A DNA stretch of 64,000 nucleotides from Triatoma infestans (GCA_011037195.1 JAAEAF010000214.1:62001-126000), one strand, 5' to 3'; positions 1 to 11,947 are shown, counted from the stretch's first letter. Program-made: numbers and translations. Notes: generated by a model from the letters alone, not told the origin.

Positions 1-488
1 AGATGGTATAAAGGGAGAGAGAGAGCGGTTAGTGTACCGCCTCCCTTTTGCCGCCAACTTCACTATATAGTGTACATCTTCTAACCACATTAACTGGCTA
101 CCCCGACCGTTCACGGCCCCTCTACGGCAACCCATCATCTTTCACCCAGACTTACACAACTGTATCCATTTTACTGACGGCAATTACATTGAACGGTTAT
201 CTAAATTATTGTCATCTCTAAATTAACTCACTTTTTCCTTTAAATATTACTGTAATTAAATTTTCAGTTGCTGGGTTTACTCTTGTTGAAATTCAATCAC
301 GCATAAAACCCAGTTAATTTCCTCTTTTTTTTATTCACCTTTTAAAACAAAAATAGGATATTTAAAGATTTCGTAAAAATTTTAAATAGCTTAAAGTTGA
401 TATTCGTTTAAGAAATTCTTAAGGAATTCCATTCGAAGTTTTTGAACGAGATCCGCTCACCGAAAATGCGGATTTACTGATTATTACA
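1..488. other. No gene recognised; AT-rich flank
   Basis: No coding region or known repeat seen. A TATAAA lies at 7-12 with a purine-rich GAGA run after it, but no convincing initiator follows, so I do not call a promoter. Family A begins near 489. Confidence 0.4.
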
Positions 489-1230
489 TTTTCTCAGCAC
501 TTTACTATAAGAGGAAATATTGCGATCGTGCCAAATTTCCGATATCGCTTTTTCACCGGAAATACATGTTTTGAGGTCTCACTGAGATCGAAAAAATGTA
601 TTTTTAGAAATTGGTGTATGTGTGTGTGTGTGTTTGTGGCCAGCATAACTCAATAAAGGAAAAGCTCAAGAAAGTTCGTACTTGACATTTAGTTTAAGTG
701 TTGTCAAGTGACCAGACAATAAGATTTTGAATAAAATGAGTCAACCGGAAGTACCATTTTACTGAATAAATTTTTCATTTTCTTTTTGTGATTTTTTTTC
801 GAAAACGGCTTCAACAATTTTCTTTAAAATTGATATATGAAATGCACATATAATGAGCTAGATATTTTATTTTAACATATAAAATTTTCCCCATATTTCC
901 GGGAAAATTCATTTACGGGAATTCCTTGGGAAAGGTTGGGTTTATGTTTTCCTTTAAATTGCTATTTTAGTTTATTGCACAATATTCAATCACCTAAAAC
1001 AATATGAATGAGGAATAAATAAATTGCCAAAATTCCAGTTTAAAGAAAATCGGTAAACCGGAAGTGAGTCTTTACTGAACAGTTTTTTTCAGTTTTCTGC
1101 GACTTTCTTTATAAAAACACCGAAGGATTTCATTACATTTCGTTTAATTTTAAGACGATTTATCAATTGTAATTATGTTGACTGCATTAAGAAGAAGTTA
1201 TGTGGGTGTTTGACCAACAGATTTTTTTTT
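489..1230 (+). repeat. Family A repeat, near-complete, two monomers
   Basis: Plus-oriented copy. It starts at a degraded CTTACTATAAGAGGAAATATTG, passes the TTTTCACCGGAAATACATG block and a short (GT)n tract, then has two monomers opened by CCGGAAGT (near 746 and 1065), and ends at the AACAGATTTTTTTTT tract. The open frames are accidental; no domain is recognisable. Confidence 0.75.
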
Positions 1231-1612
1231 AAATTTTCACTTTCTCTTACTCCTGTCAATTATTCAAAATTGAGATTTTGCGAAAGTCTATTTTTTTTTC
1301 AAGAAACTCTGATATTTCGTTTACATACTATCGCCGCTTTTGACAATTAGGTTTTTTGGTAAAATATTAACTAACCGGAAATGCGACTTTAGTGAAAATT
1401 TTAATTTTATCTATTTTTTATCAGTTTTTCGTGATTTTCTTGAAAAGAAAAAAGACTCCAACGATTTTCTATTAAACTTCGTATACTATCTATATACACA
1501 CACCCATACATAAATCCTTATCACTTCTATTTGAAACATTTTTCTGGGGGTTTCTATGGGAACAGTAGCGTTAAGCTTTCCTCTAAATCAACACACTTCA
1601 GAGAGAAAAAAA
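1231..1612 (+). repeat. Family A repeat, partial
   Basis: Follows the preceding copy directly in the same orientation. It starts with CACTTTCTCTTACTCC, carries one monomer (CCGGAAATGCGACTT near 1376) and stops where the next, oppositely oriented copy begins. The internal head region is missing or strongly diverged. Confidence 0.6.
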
Positions 1613-2578
1613 AAATCTGGTGGCGAAACACACAACTTTCTCTTACTCCAGTTCTCAAAATTATAATTTACCAATTTTATAGTTAGTGTACCAAATTTAA
1701 TGAAATTCGTCGAAAAACTGAAAAAAACTGTTCAATAAAAGCGCACTTCCGGTTTATTAATTTTCTTGAAACTCGAAATTTTGGCCATCTATTTATTTCT
1801 AATTAATTTTGTTTGGATGTTAGAAATGTATAATCAACTATGATAGTACTTTAAAGAAAAACATAATCCCACCACTCCCCTAATAGTGCGATTAAATTAA
1901 TTTTCCCAAAGAAATGTTTTAAATAAAAGTGGTACATCTTTGTATGTGTCGTTTATGTCGTTAGAAAATCGTTACGAGTAATTTTTGAGAAAATCGCGAA
2001 AAAGTGAAAAATTTATTTAGTAAAGTGGTCAAATAAACGTATTTCCGGTCATCCGATTTTTTTCAAAGTCGGAATTTCAACAATATATTTAATTCTAATT
2101 ATCATTATTTAGATGGCAGAATTGTCTAATAAACTGAAATAGCACTTTAGAGGAAGCCGTAGCCCTACCCTCCCCCATAAGTACCCTTAAATGTATTTTT
2201 CCGGAGAAATGTTTCAAATAAAAGTTGTAGCTCTTTGTATGTGTAGTAGATGTACCATGTTTCAAGAAAATCGCTGGAACCATTTTTGAGAAAATCTTAA
2301 AAAAGTAAAAAAACAACTAGTAAAGTGGTACTTGCGGTTGAGGAATTTTAACAGATTACGTACTGTCCAGATCCCATCATGATACCTAAAAGGAATATAC
2401 AGTTTCAACTTTCTACGGTTTTTCGTTTTTGAGCTATGTAGTTCACACATACAAACACGCAGACTCACACATACAGACCATTTTCTAAAATTCACTTTTT
2501 TGGACTCAGGGGACCTCAAAACGGATATTTCCGGGAAAACTCGATATCGATAATGTGACACGATTACAATAGCGTGAA
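1613..2578 (-). repeat. Family A repeat, full length, three monomers
   Basis: Minus-oriented full copy (966 bp). It begins at ATCTGGTG.CGAAACACACAA and ends in the GGTGACACGATTACAAT-type head. Monomer marks CTTCCGG/TTTCCGG/CTTGCGG lie near 1745, 2041 and 2331, about 290-296 bp apart. The head-region microsatellite has decayed to CACACATACAAACACGCAG. Confidence 0.8.
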
Positions 2579-2900
2579 AGTTCAAACTAGGAATAGTGCA
2601 AGATATAAACCTATCACTTTTATTTGTAACGTTTATGCCGAAAAAAGTAATTTAGGTAGCTCTCCGGAATTAATAGTGTTGAATTTTAAATATTCAAAGG
2701 TAACAAGTATTTATGTAAGGACTTCAAACCATATATTTCTGGTGAAAATTTGGAATTTCGAAAATTTAACCCAATTACAGTGCTTCCTCTTACAATATCT
2801 AGAATATGCGAATAAGTTCGAGTGTTTTAACATATTTTTTGAAATGCCAGGTGAAAAAAGTGAATTTTGGTTGAAGGGCCGTCTTTAATAACTGTTATCT
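2579..2900. repeat. Family A remnants, rearranged
   Basis: A plus-type segment (CCTATCACTTTTATTTG near 2611) is followed by a minus-type head (ATATTTCTGGTGAAAATTTG near 2729, then CTTCCTCTTAC near 2784). This looks like two old fragments joined. The 104-codon frame through it is a by-product. Confidence 0.45.
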
Positions 2901-3986
2901 CGTTTGTTTCACTTTCGGTTTTATAGAGGGCTTTGCTTACTTCAACCTCATATGACGATTTACGTCTGTTAATTATTACAATCATCCAAATTTATAAATC
3001 TAAACAGTAATTAATTTAAATGCCATATTTATCATTGAAATTGTGTCATTTTGTAAAATAATTGTATCTATGAAAAATTAAATCACATCACTTAAATTGT
3101 CTAAATAAAGTAAATAAATAAATAAAATATAAAAAGGTATACCATTAACAAAGGATAAAACACATTTAAAAATCGTTCTATGTTTTAGATGTCCACTGTC
3201 AGTGCTATCTGTCTGTCAGTCTGTCAATCAGCCAACATGGAAAGATATTTTTACCCCCTTAATGGAATGGTGGGGGGGGGGAGAATAATGAAAAATATTT
3301 GTAACAGTTTAGTGTTGAAATAAAATTATTATTTTCGGAAACTTTATCCGCTAAATTGTTTGACCTTTTTTTTGTTTTTATTTTCCAATGGTTTTCCCGA
3401 TGGTTTGTCAGTTATCATGAATTGACTTTAAAAAATTATTTTATTATTCCTGAAAATTAAAAAAAAAACGAGACAAAAAAAAAAATTAAATCATGAAAAT
3501 GATTGGAATAGTTACAATTTGATTGAATTGTGATTGACAATTATTTTGTCAAATTGAAATGTAGTTACTGTGCAAATCAAAATGGGTGTTATTATATATA
3601 TATGATATTCGATTTTATTATACTGAAACTGATATCGCGTATTCTAGTCAACATCGTGAATAAAGATTTATAATAATGGCTACAGTTACATTCAAACGAA
3701 GATTAGCGATCGCTTGAAAGCCTCGTATTGCAATTTAGATAGTCATGTTTCACAAATTTCGTTTATATTCGAAATTTTTATTAAATTTAATTGAAATTGA
3801 CTATTATATGGATTGCTGGAAGAATCTAAACTAAAAACGACACTTAAGGGAAGCGTGAACTTAAAACATACCTAACACAAATATACAGAAGTAGTGGGGT
3901 ACATGTATCCAAGCAAGATAATAGTTAAAAGTGATTATACTGAAGTTCAGAAGACAGCGCCAAAAACATTAAGTATAATGGAGTTG
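2901..3986. other. AT-rich non-coding DNA with repeat B inside
   Basis: No gene seen. Contains A/T homopolymers, a G run near 3272-3281 and a short (TA)n near 3594. The short repeat B (3137..3203) is listed separately. Confidence 0.45.
3137..3203 (+). repeat. Short dispersed repeat B, copy 1
   Basis: About 65 bp from TATACCATTAACAAAGGATA to GTCCACTGTCAGTG recurs at 6109..6177 with few differences and the same orientation. It may be the edge of a longer decayed element. No function inferred. Confidence 0.7.
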
Positions 3987-4125
3987 ATGGTGTAAGGGTG
4001 TTCTAGGTTATTTATTAACTGTAAATTACGGATGTTAACTGTATTCGTAGAGTTAATTTTATTTAATAAATACGCGATTGCTTCATCAGCAGATTTTTGT
4101 TGACCATCGATTGTGTATGTAGACA
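3947..4125 (-). CDS. Short ORF in LTR-like element, unknown product
   Basis: A 59-residue frame starts at MSTYTIDGQQKSADEAIAYL just after the candidate splice acceptor. Its last 15 or so residues read past the element boundary (3991) into flanking DNA, so at most about 45 residues belong to the element. An upstream in-frame Met lies at 4159. I recognise no domain. It could be the start of a Gag-like reading frame or chance; the placement after a splice acceptor is the only support. Confidence 0.2.
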
Positions 4126-4195
4126 TGATTTTAGAGAGTCTTTCTTTTAGAATTAACAAATTGCCACTTGTAGGAAGAGTATGTTGTTTTAATTT

Positions 4196-4352
4196 CTGAA
4201 GAAAGAAGTCGAAATTTTAAAAATATGAAATGTGCAAATAAATGAAACAAAAAATAGTGGAAATTAAAATATTTGAAAATATAAAACTAGAATGAATAAT
4301 AAAATGAATCATAGAATGAATGAATAATAAATGAATGAAAAATATATCTTAC
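4196..4352 (-). other. Candidate intron inside LTR-like element
   Basis: Minus strand: donor AAAG|GTAAGATAT at 4352 and acceptor CTTTCTTCAG at 4197-4196 bound 157 bp of AT-rich sequence. Splicing would join the promoter-proximal leader to the segment with the short ORF. Seen only as consensus sites; no transcript evidence. Confidence 0.35.
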
Positions 4353-4561
4353 CTTTCAATCAGAAACGGAGGAGATGTAGGTTGTTGCTTGATGAGTGAT
4401 AAATAACACCTTAAGATTTGGTTTAAGATATATAATTGATATATATGTATATGACTGACTTCTAAGGACTTTACACTAACTGAACTGAACTGACAGACTG
4501 ACGGGCTAAGAAGATATGAACGGAGCGATGTTAAACTGATGTGTAAATCAACAGAATTCTA

Positions 4562-4604
4562 TCTGAATGATGTCCCATTGCCTATCTCTCATATATATAT
4601 ATAT
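4562..4604 (-). promoter_or_regulatory. Core promoter of the LTR-like element
   Basis: On the minus strand a TATATATAT tract (4591-4604) precedes an initiator TCATTC (A at 4568) by about 28 bp, the usual spacing for a metazoan TATA/Inr promoter. The TCATTC and its spacing are shared with the 61.7 kb copy despite divergence around it. Confidence 0.55.
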
Positions 4605-4990
4605 TTATAGTAATATATATATACTGGTCGAGCCTCTCCTCTCTTTGCGAGAGGGGCTGTTTCTCTCCGCTAGAGTGGATGAGTGGTGGGGGTTCACTAC
4701 CCCTACAATGGGGAGAGAAATTGGGTTAGATTAATTAGACGAGATATGAAGACACTGTTATAACATAGCTATAAGTTTACTCAAACTGCACTGGACTGTA
4801 ATGATTTTTATAGAATAAGAGGTGGGAGTAGAGATATGACACGATGCGATGTATGGTTGAATCTGATAGATCTTCATGTCTAGATCTCTCACTGGCTTTC
4901 TTACAGGTTCCCCACTCTAGCCTGCTTAAGTGAGAGAGTACCAGAGAGAGTCTGTTTTCTCTCGGGCGGGCTTGTGTTCTCTATCTTGCC

Positions 4991-5830
4991 GTTACATCAA
5001 GCAAACATTTTGCAAATTGGAAATTTAACGTCACCAATTCTTGAAAAAATAAAAACCTCAAATCAATTTTTTCCATGGAAAACGTTTCAGCGTATAAAAA
5101 AAAATGACACCAATATTAAAGAAATTCGTTGCAACCAGTTTGAAAAGAATTTCATAAAACTAAAAAACGTATTCGGTAGAGTCGCACTTCTCGGTTAACC
5201 AGTTTTTCTCAGATTTGGAATTCTAACAGTATGTGTAATGTACCTTCATATTATATAAATGGTAGGACCATATATTGTGCTGAAGTGTGAAGAGAAGCTT
5301 AACGTTGTTGCTGCTCTCCGAGAATCCCCCCCCAAAAAACACAAATTTTGAAAGAAAAATATTTCTAATAAAAATTCGAGGTATTGTTATGTGTAGACAG
5401 TACCTATACGAAGTTCAAAGCGCAAAAAATTGCACAGAAAAAAAATTAAAATCAGTTTTACATCCGGTTGATGGATTTTGCCCAAAACGTTCGCGGTGAG
5501 ATGCGGTGTAGTAGTATTTAACGGAATAATAAGTTTGAACTTATTGCGATTTTGCATTTGTATCTTTTGTTCACAATATACTGACATAAACAATAGACAA
5601 AATGTCACAAATACACACCATAAAACAAATACATAAATATATATCAATTGTTAAAGAAATTATTGTTCTCGCATTCAGGGCTCCACAAAACATGTACTTC
5701 CGGTGTTCACTGAATTTCGAAATATTCTCACGATCAAAATACTTTCTCTTAAAGTTGTAAGAGAAACTGAAAATTATGACGTGTGACACTTAACACGACT
5801 TTCTCTTAGTGCGGTTAATTTAGTGATTAA
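4991..5830 (-). repeat. Family A repeat, strongly diverged
   Basis: Minus-type landmarks in order: CACTTCTCGGTTAACC near 5184, the AAAAACACAAATTTTG block near 5334, CATCCGGTTGATGGATTTTG near 5461, a CTTCCGGTG head near 5697, and CTTTCTCTTAAAG near 5751. Several short frames here are by-products. Confidence 0.55.
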
Positions 5831-6108
5831 ATTGATTGTATTGTGATGGTTTGGATTATAATATGTTGGTTAACATCTATCGCAGATAGTGCTGAAATTT
5901 ATTAGATTGTAATCCAGTAAAATAAAATGCCCTGCCACAAACCGCGATAACACTTGAAATTTAACGTCTAAGTTTCCTCAGAATTCCTCAAAACTCAATT
6001 TTATTACAAAAATGTTTCAAAATTAATATCATAGGTTTTTATATCTGTGCAATAATAGGATTATACTCCTATTGTAATAGGTTTCGAAGGGCGGAGAGAA
6101 ACAAAATA

Positions 6109-6177
6109 TACCATTAACAAAGGATAAAACATATTTAAAATTCGTTCTATGACGTTTTAGGTGTCCACTGTCAGTGA
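6109..6177 (+). repeat. Short dispersed repeat B, copy 2
   Basis: Second copy of the 65-bp segment at 3137..3203, starting TATACCATTAACAAAGGATA and ending GTCCACTGTCAGTG. Downstream sequence differs from copy 1. Confidence 0.7.
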
Positions 6178-6235
6178 AAAACCCTAAATTGACAATCTAG
6201 GGTCTCGCTACCTAGGCTAGACTAGAGTGGGGGAA

Positions 6236-6266
<31 letters not shown>

Positions 6267-6505
6267 CCAAGTTAGCCCTACAAGGGAACATTTGTTACAA
6301 CAGTTTACGACCAGTTAACAACAAGTCAGCAACCTTCTACCACCTTTCTCATCTATATATCTCTCGCTATATAATTTCTATTATACGTGTAAAGTCCTTG
6401 CAGTTTGTGTGAGTTCTCTCATTATACAGTGTTCAGTTTCTCATTCTAGTTTGTTTCTCTTAAACCCAATCTCTCTTAACTCTCTCTTTCTCAAATCCAT
6501 TATAG
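6178..6505 (+). other. (TA)n tract with weak promoter-like resemblance to the LTR-like element
   Basis: A (TA)n run at 6239-6266 is followed by TC-rich leader-like sequence and GTGTAAAGTCCTTGCAGT near 6390, matching GTGTAAAGTCCTTGGCAGT in the 61.8 kb LTR-like copy. Terminal motifs and a target duplication are not visible, so this is at most a diverged relative. Confidence 0.3.
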
Positions 6506-6509
6506 CATT

Positions 6510-6680
6510 CTATGAATTAAAGAAAATCGTTAGAGCCGATTTGAGAAAATCTCGAAGAACCGAAATAATAATTAAAAAAAAAAAAAAAATCAATAAAAAA
6601 ATATCAATATTTGACCCTCAAATTATGTATTTTCGGTGGAAAACACATTGTCGAAATTTTGACCACAATCTCACTTGAAA
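6510..6680 (-). repeat. Family A fragment
   Basis: Short internal piece: AAAGAAAATCGTTAGAGCCG, GAGAAAATCTCG, then a head segment TATTTTCGGTGGAAAACA. The monomers between are missing. Confidence 0.5.
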
Positions 6681-7334
6681 GAGAGACAAAACAAAACAAA
6701 ACAAAAAACAATTGGATAATTTAAGATTTTTCCAAGGGAAAAATAAACAATGACTTAAAAAAAAGAAAGGAAAAAAGTTGGTGTTGTCCAAGTGATGGTA
6801 ATATATTTTTCACCCCTCCAGTGGGGGGTGAGGCGGAAGTGGGTGAAGAAAAAACAAAACACCTAGGAATAGGTAGAAGAATGGTGGTAAGGGTATGTAA
6901 TTGGATAAAGGGTCACCTGAGAGGATTCCCGCAAATACAGTTTGACTAGAAGAGTATGTGGTGGGTATAAGATGCCAAGATGCCTCACCTGGGGGACACT
7001 ACCTATGTTCCCTTCTTCCACTTCTACACAAAAACAGTTTTCCTACCTACCTGAAATGGTTTCTCTCCACCACCGCCTCCCGGAGTAAACTAGTATTTCT
7101 TTCTGTGGATAGAAAAATCTGTCGCTTGAAGTCCCTATCAAATATATAATATAAGAGCTTTTCCATGTGGCTAACCAGAAAGTATCCCTAGGGAGTTTTA
7201 TCAGGGTAAAAAAAAAAAACATGTTGTCTGAAGTTTACTTTAGGAATAGCGGTATTAGATATGGGAAGGCTTGATATTTATGTATCACATACAGGATACA
7301 GATTTTTGACCATAACTTTTCTTGATATAAATCT
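6681..7334. other. No gene recognised
   Basis: Mixed AT-rich and G-rich sequence. No coding potential or known repeat that I can identify. Confidence 0.4.
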
Positions 7335-7800
7335 ATGATTTATTTTCACTTTCCCTTCTAAGAAGAAGTATTACGATATCAAATTTCCGGTATATCCAGT
7401 TTTCACCGGAAATACACATTTTGAGGTCCGCTGAGCCCAAAAAAAAAAAATGGTTCTCAAAAATTTGTCTCTGTGTGTATCGTCTGCAGAACTCAAAAAT
7501 AAAAAATCGCAGAAAGTTCAAACTTGATCCACCTGTTTAAGTTCTAGCAGAGAAACCGAAAATATATGTTTTTTTGGTCAAAATCGGTCATCCGGAAGTG
7601 CCATTTTACTAAATTTAGTGTTGCTGTTTTTTTTGCGGTTTTCTCAAAAACGATTCAACGATTTTCACTAAACTTTGTATATAATCTGTGTATGTGTGGG
7701 TGTGCGACTTTTATTAGAATTTTTTGCCAGGAAATAGAAATAAATATAGAGCCGGAATTCCGGGTTTGAAAATAATCGGTTCAATGATTTTCAATCTAGT
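7335..7800 (+). repeat. Family A repeat, head plus one monomer
   Basis: Plus copy: CTAAGAAGAAGTATTACGATA, TTTTCACCGGAAATACACA, a short GTGTGT tract, one CCGGAAGTGCC monomer near 7592, then truncation after a second AACGATTTTC-type block. Confidence 0.65.
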
Positions 7801-8004
7801 CAGCAACAATCTTGTATATGCCAATTTCATTTTCTTTTCTTCATAGGTACGCCAAGTCTGGCTGGCTCCTAGCCAAGTGCTTCACCGTTTCACCCGGCCA
7901 TTTCCATGCTATAACTACATTGTTGATATTTATATAACTAGTAGTAGTTGGTCGTCTCAAAGTGAAATCATGGACTAATATTTTAGAAAAGATTGATTAG
8001 AAAA

Positions 8005-8706
8005 CATTTTTACTTTCTCTTACTCCTAGTAAGAGGAAGTATTGTAATTGTGTCAAATTTTCAATATCGAGTTTTCATCGGAAATATCCGTTTTAAGGTC
8101 CCTGAGTCCAAAAAAAGTAGTTTTTAGCAAATGGCCTGTGAGTGTGTGTGGTTTTTTTTTTGTATGTGAACAGCATAGCTCAAAAATGAAAAACTGTAGA
8201 AAATTGAAAGTTGATATTACGTTTAGGTATCACTATGGGATCTGACAGTGCGTTATCTGTCAAAATTCCTCAACCGGAAGTACCACTTAACTAGTTGTTT
8301 TTTTTTTACGTTTTTGCGATTTTCTCAAAAAAGGCTCCGTCGATTTTCTTGAAACTTCGTATATAAACTAAACATCCAAAGATCTACACTTGGTATTAAA
8401 ACATTTCTCTGGGAAATCATTTAATGGCACTTTTTTAGGGGGGGGGTTACAGCTTCCGCTAAAGTGATATGAAGTTGTTATACGTTCTATCATGCAACAA
8501 AATAATTAGCACATAAATAGATTTGCCAAATTCCGAGTTACACTTAAGAGAACTGTGTAAGCCGGAAGTGCGCATTTACTGAACAGTTTTTTCAATTTTC
8601 GACGAATACCATTAAATTTGGTACACAAACTATAACATTTGGAAATAATAATTTTGAGAACAGGAGTGAGAGAAAGTTGTGTGAGTGTTTCACGCCAGAT
8701 TTTTCT
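8005..8706 (+). repeat. Family A repeat, full length, two monomers
   Basis: A complete copy of about 700 bp from TTTTTACTTTCTCTTACTCC to CACGCCAGATTTTT. CCGGAAGT marks at 8273 and 8562 give a monomer of about 289 bp. The near-palindrome ACTTTCTCTTACTCC...AGTAAGAGGAAGT opens it, and the end carries GAGTGAGAGAAAGT, the inverted partner. Confidence 0.85.
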
Positions 8707-8746
8707 CATTTCTAAACTCACTGTACTCTCTTCTATGGTGAACAAA

Positions 8747-9110
8747 AATTTTGTGTGCAACACACACACAACTTTCTCTTACGCTAATTAATACAATTTA
8801 ATCAAGAAATTTTCTTTAAAATTGCAACGTTACAATGTTTAGTTTTGGGCTGGCCATAAAAATGGTGATGGGGATTGTACTTATATACCTGAGCGGCCTT
8901 ATGTGGAGCGCTCTATATCAAAATCCAAGAAAACTTGAGCAAATTTAATTAAGTGTTAAACTAACTGACAGATCTCTAATACCCCCCCTCTAACATAATG
9001 TTTTTTCTTCAGAAAAGTGTTTCAAATAAAAGCGTTTCTAATCTATGTTTCTATCTATCTATGCAGCAAACATTCCATGTATTATAAAGGTCGGTTTTCA
9101 AAAAAAACTG
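8747..9110 (-). repeat. Family A variant fragment
   Basis: Minus copy beginning ACACACACACAACTTTCTCTTAC. The middle (TTTTGGGCTGGCCATAAAAA, then GAGCGCTCTATATC) matches the end of the 41 kb copy (TTTTTATGGCCAAACTAAC, GAGCACTCCACATA), so the two share a variant 3' module. Confidence 0.55.
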
Positions 9111-10002
9111 TTTAGCGCAAGATACTTATAGACACTTTCTGTATGAAAATCTCAACACTAAACTTCAACAAGAAGATACCAACCGGACTGGAACAACTAC
9201 ACCCACTTATTAACAGGAACACTTCATTCGAACTTTGGTTTACCAGGAACACACAAATACATAATGAACTCGATATTTCAGATATTCTTTCACACATATG
9301 ACTAAACTCAAGACAACTTCTTCCTAAGCCACCACTATATTCAGCTTCACACTATCACATAGGCGAGCCAACAACAGCTTATAGAAGACTCAAAACTTCG
9401 TTTATACCAATATCTTTAATTTTCAATTATTTCATTGTATCCTCTATATGTGTGAAGGCTCTAAATGAGAGGTGATCTATCATTTAATTTGTAAATAAAT
9501 AAAAACAACTAATTTTTAGCATAGATATAAAAGCTGCCATAGAGTTTGCTAAAAAATAAATTTATTGATATTACAAACTACTACCTCTCTTTAAAGAAAG
9601 AAGACTTAATTTCTTAGAAACGCCGCTATATATAAGGTGTACGGAAGCTCTGTAGTGGGTGCAGAATGGGTTAACTTTAGTAGAACCCTTTGCTTAAACT
9701 TTACTGTTTCTCCTATCCTAAGTACCCTAATGATTACAGGGTTTATTAGTTTAATTTCTTAATGGATAATAGTAAATGGGGTTTGCCGGCTATTCTTTAC
9801 TTACCTTAGCTATATGAATAACCTATTTTACTTTAACGCTATCTCTAAGAAATATACTTTAATATTAAGTTATCTTGGTTGCTTGTTTAAAGACAAGTCA
9901 TTAAGAACTTTAAGGGATACTTTAAGAAACATACTTTTCTCATTTATAAACGCACACCCCTACTACTACTACCACTGTCCCTTCTTCCCTGGAAAAAATA
10001 AC
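9111..10002. other. No gene recognised
   Basis: AT-rich DNA with no domain-bearing frame. The 9830-9940 section has repeated CTTTAA-like words, too irregular to call a satellite. Confidence 0.4.
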
Positions 10003-10838
10003 AATCTGGTGTGAAACACTCATATGACTTTAATTTACAGAAATTACTTGAATTATTAACAAATTTTCTTCAAATTGCAGTGTTTAGTGTAATTGTACAT
10101 TACACATGGCATTGGAGATTATAGTAAGTTATATGTAACTTACAGTTTCCTCACTATCACCCAAGAAAGCAATTTTTTTCCCAAAAAAATGTTAGAAATA
10201 AAAGATAGAAAAGATAAGTTTATATCGATGCAGTTAGCTAGTTTAATGCAAATCATTATTAGAATGGATTAAAAGAAAGTCATTTTAAGGAAATCATAGT
10301 CGTCTATGAAGCAAATTCGAAAAACTCAAAAACCACTATCCTGCAGAATCACAAAATTGGAATTTCAGCAAATCGTCTAATGTTTATTAATATTATATAC
10401 ATTGCAATATCAGATATTGTTAGAAAGGGTACTTTAGAGGGAAGTTTAACGCTACTGTTCCCCCCAAATACCACAAAAAAATCAATCATTTCCCGGGAAA
10501 AATGTATCAAATAAAAATGGTAGGTATTTATATGTGTAGATAATATACGTAGTTTTAAGAAAATCATTGAAGCCTTTTTCTAGAAAATTGCAGAAAACTG
10601 AAAAAAAAATAAACACTGAATAAAGTCCCAATTTCCGTTGATACATTTTGCCCGAAACCTAAACGGGATTTTAAGTTTGAGCTCACTGCGATTTTTCGTT
10701 TTTTGAGATATTTTGTTCATACATACGAATCGCTAAAAACATTTTCCCCACAGTCAGAGGACTGACCACAAAACAACTATTTCCGGTAAAAAACAATTCG
10801 AAAAATTTGACTAGGAGTAAAAGAAAGTAGTCAATTAT
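10003..10838 (-). repeat. Family A repeat, near-complete variant
   Basis: Minus copy from CTGGTGTGAAACACTCATAT to GGAGTAAAAGAAAGTAG. Monomer joints are diverged; the head has TATTTCCGGTAAAAAACA near 10770. It opens a cluster of same-strand copies that runs to 12069. Confidence 0.65.
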
Positions 10839-10859
10839 TGAGTCCGTATTCAATTAGTG

Positions 10860-11060
10860 AAACCACTTCTTCTTTTCGAGAAAACCTTTCGAAAAAATGG
10901 GAAAATAAAGTTTCATTAAAGTCCCTCTTCTTCCAGTGGATTTTTGACCGAAACTTCCACGTTAGATGCGGTACTGAAATGGAATATCAAATTTGATCTT
11001 CCTACGATTTTTTCATTTCTTGAGATATTTTGTTTGTGTTCAACTGACTCAAAATTTAAA
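10860..11060 (-). repeat. Family A fragment
   Basis: Head-proximal minus piece: GAGAAAACCTTTCG, TTCCAGTGGATTTTTGACCG, and TTTCTTGAGATATTTTGTTTG. It ends before the usual microsatellite. Confidence 0.5.
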
Positions 11061-11115
11061 TTTCGCAAATTTGTTAGCGATCTGAAAACAAAAAGAAAGT
11101 AAAAAAAAAAAAAAA

Positions 11116-11531
11116 AAATCGGGTGTGAAACACTCACAGAACTTTTCTCTCCACTAGTTCTCAAAATTATAATTGGCAAATTTTTTTAGAGTTCTGTAAA
11201 AAATTGGAGAAATTCGTCGGAGTTCGTTGAAAAACTGAAAAAAAATTATTTCAGTAAAAGCACACCTTCAAAATCTAATTTTTTTCAAACCTCGGAATTT
11301 CACAACATATTTAATTCTAATTAATATTATTGACAGAATTGTATAAAAAACTGAAATAGCACTTTAGAGGAAAACCTAACACCACCTCTCCCCCAGAGTG
11401 CTCTTAAATGAATTTTCCCAGAGAAATGTTTTAAATAAAAGTTGAAGATCTTTGTATGTATAGTTGATGTAAAATGTTTGAAGAAAATCTCGGAGCCATT
11501 TTTGAGAAAATCGCAAGAAAGTAAAAAAACT
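11116..11531 (-). repeat. Family A repeat, partial
   Basis: Starts at AATCGGGTGTGAAACACTCA, carries one full monomer and is cut by the next copy at ACTGATGTAAAGCACTCACA, consistent with one copy inserted into, or tandem to, another. Confidence 0.65.
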
Positions 11532-11911
11532 GATGTAAAGCACTCACACAACTTTCTCTTACTCTGGTTCTCAAAATAATAATTGGCAAATTTTATAGTT
11601 AGTGTACCAAATTTAATGAAATTCGTCGAAAACTGAAAAAAACTGTACAGTAAAAGGTACCCTTAAATGAATTTTTCCGGAGAAATGTTTCAAATAAAAG
11701 TTGTAGCTCTTTGTATGTGTAGTTTATATGGTAAGTTCGAAGAAAATCGTCGGAGAGATTGTTAAGAAAATCGCAAAAAGTAATAAAAAAAATCAGTGAT
11801 ACTTCCGATTGAGGAATTTTGTCAGATAACGTACCGCCAGATCCAGAGGTGATAACTAAACGGAATATCAAGTTTCAACTTTCTAAGGTTTTTCGTTTTT
11901 GAGCTTTGCTG

Positions 11912-11947
<36 letters not shown>

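Larger units (their letters stand above)
3991..4707 (-). mobile_element. LTR-like TG...CA element, 717 bp, with 4-bp target duplication
   Basis: Read on the minus strand it begins TGTAGGGGT (ending at 4707) and finishes ACCCTTACA (at 3991), short inverted ends typical of an LTR. ATGG flanks both sides (3987-3990 and 4708-4711), a 4-bp target duplication. The 5' half carries a TATA tract and TCATTC initiator and is homologous to the 383-bp element at 61615..61997; this copy has about 334 bp more near its 3' end. A candidate intron (4196..4352) and short ORF lie in the extra part. Best read as a solo LTR of a Gypsy-type retrotransposon. A small non-autonomous element with its own spliced transcript is the alternative. 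Confidence 0.75.

Noticed and set aside
2574..2888. 104-codon open frame
   Set aside because: Lies in rearranged family A sequence, has no domain and is not matched in frame at other copies.
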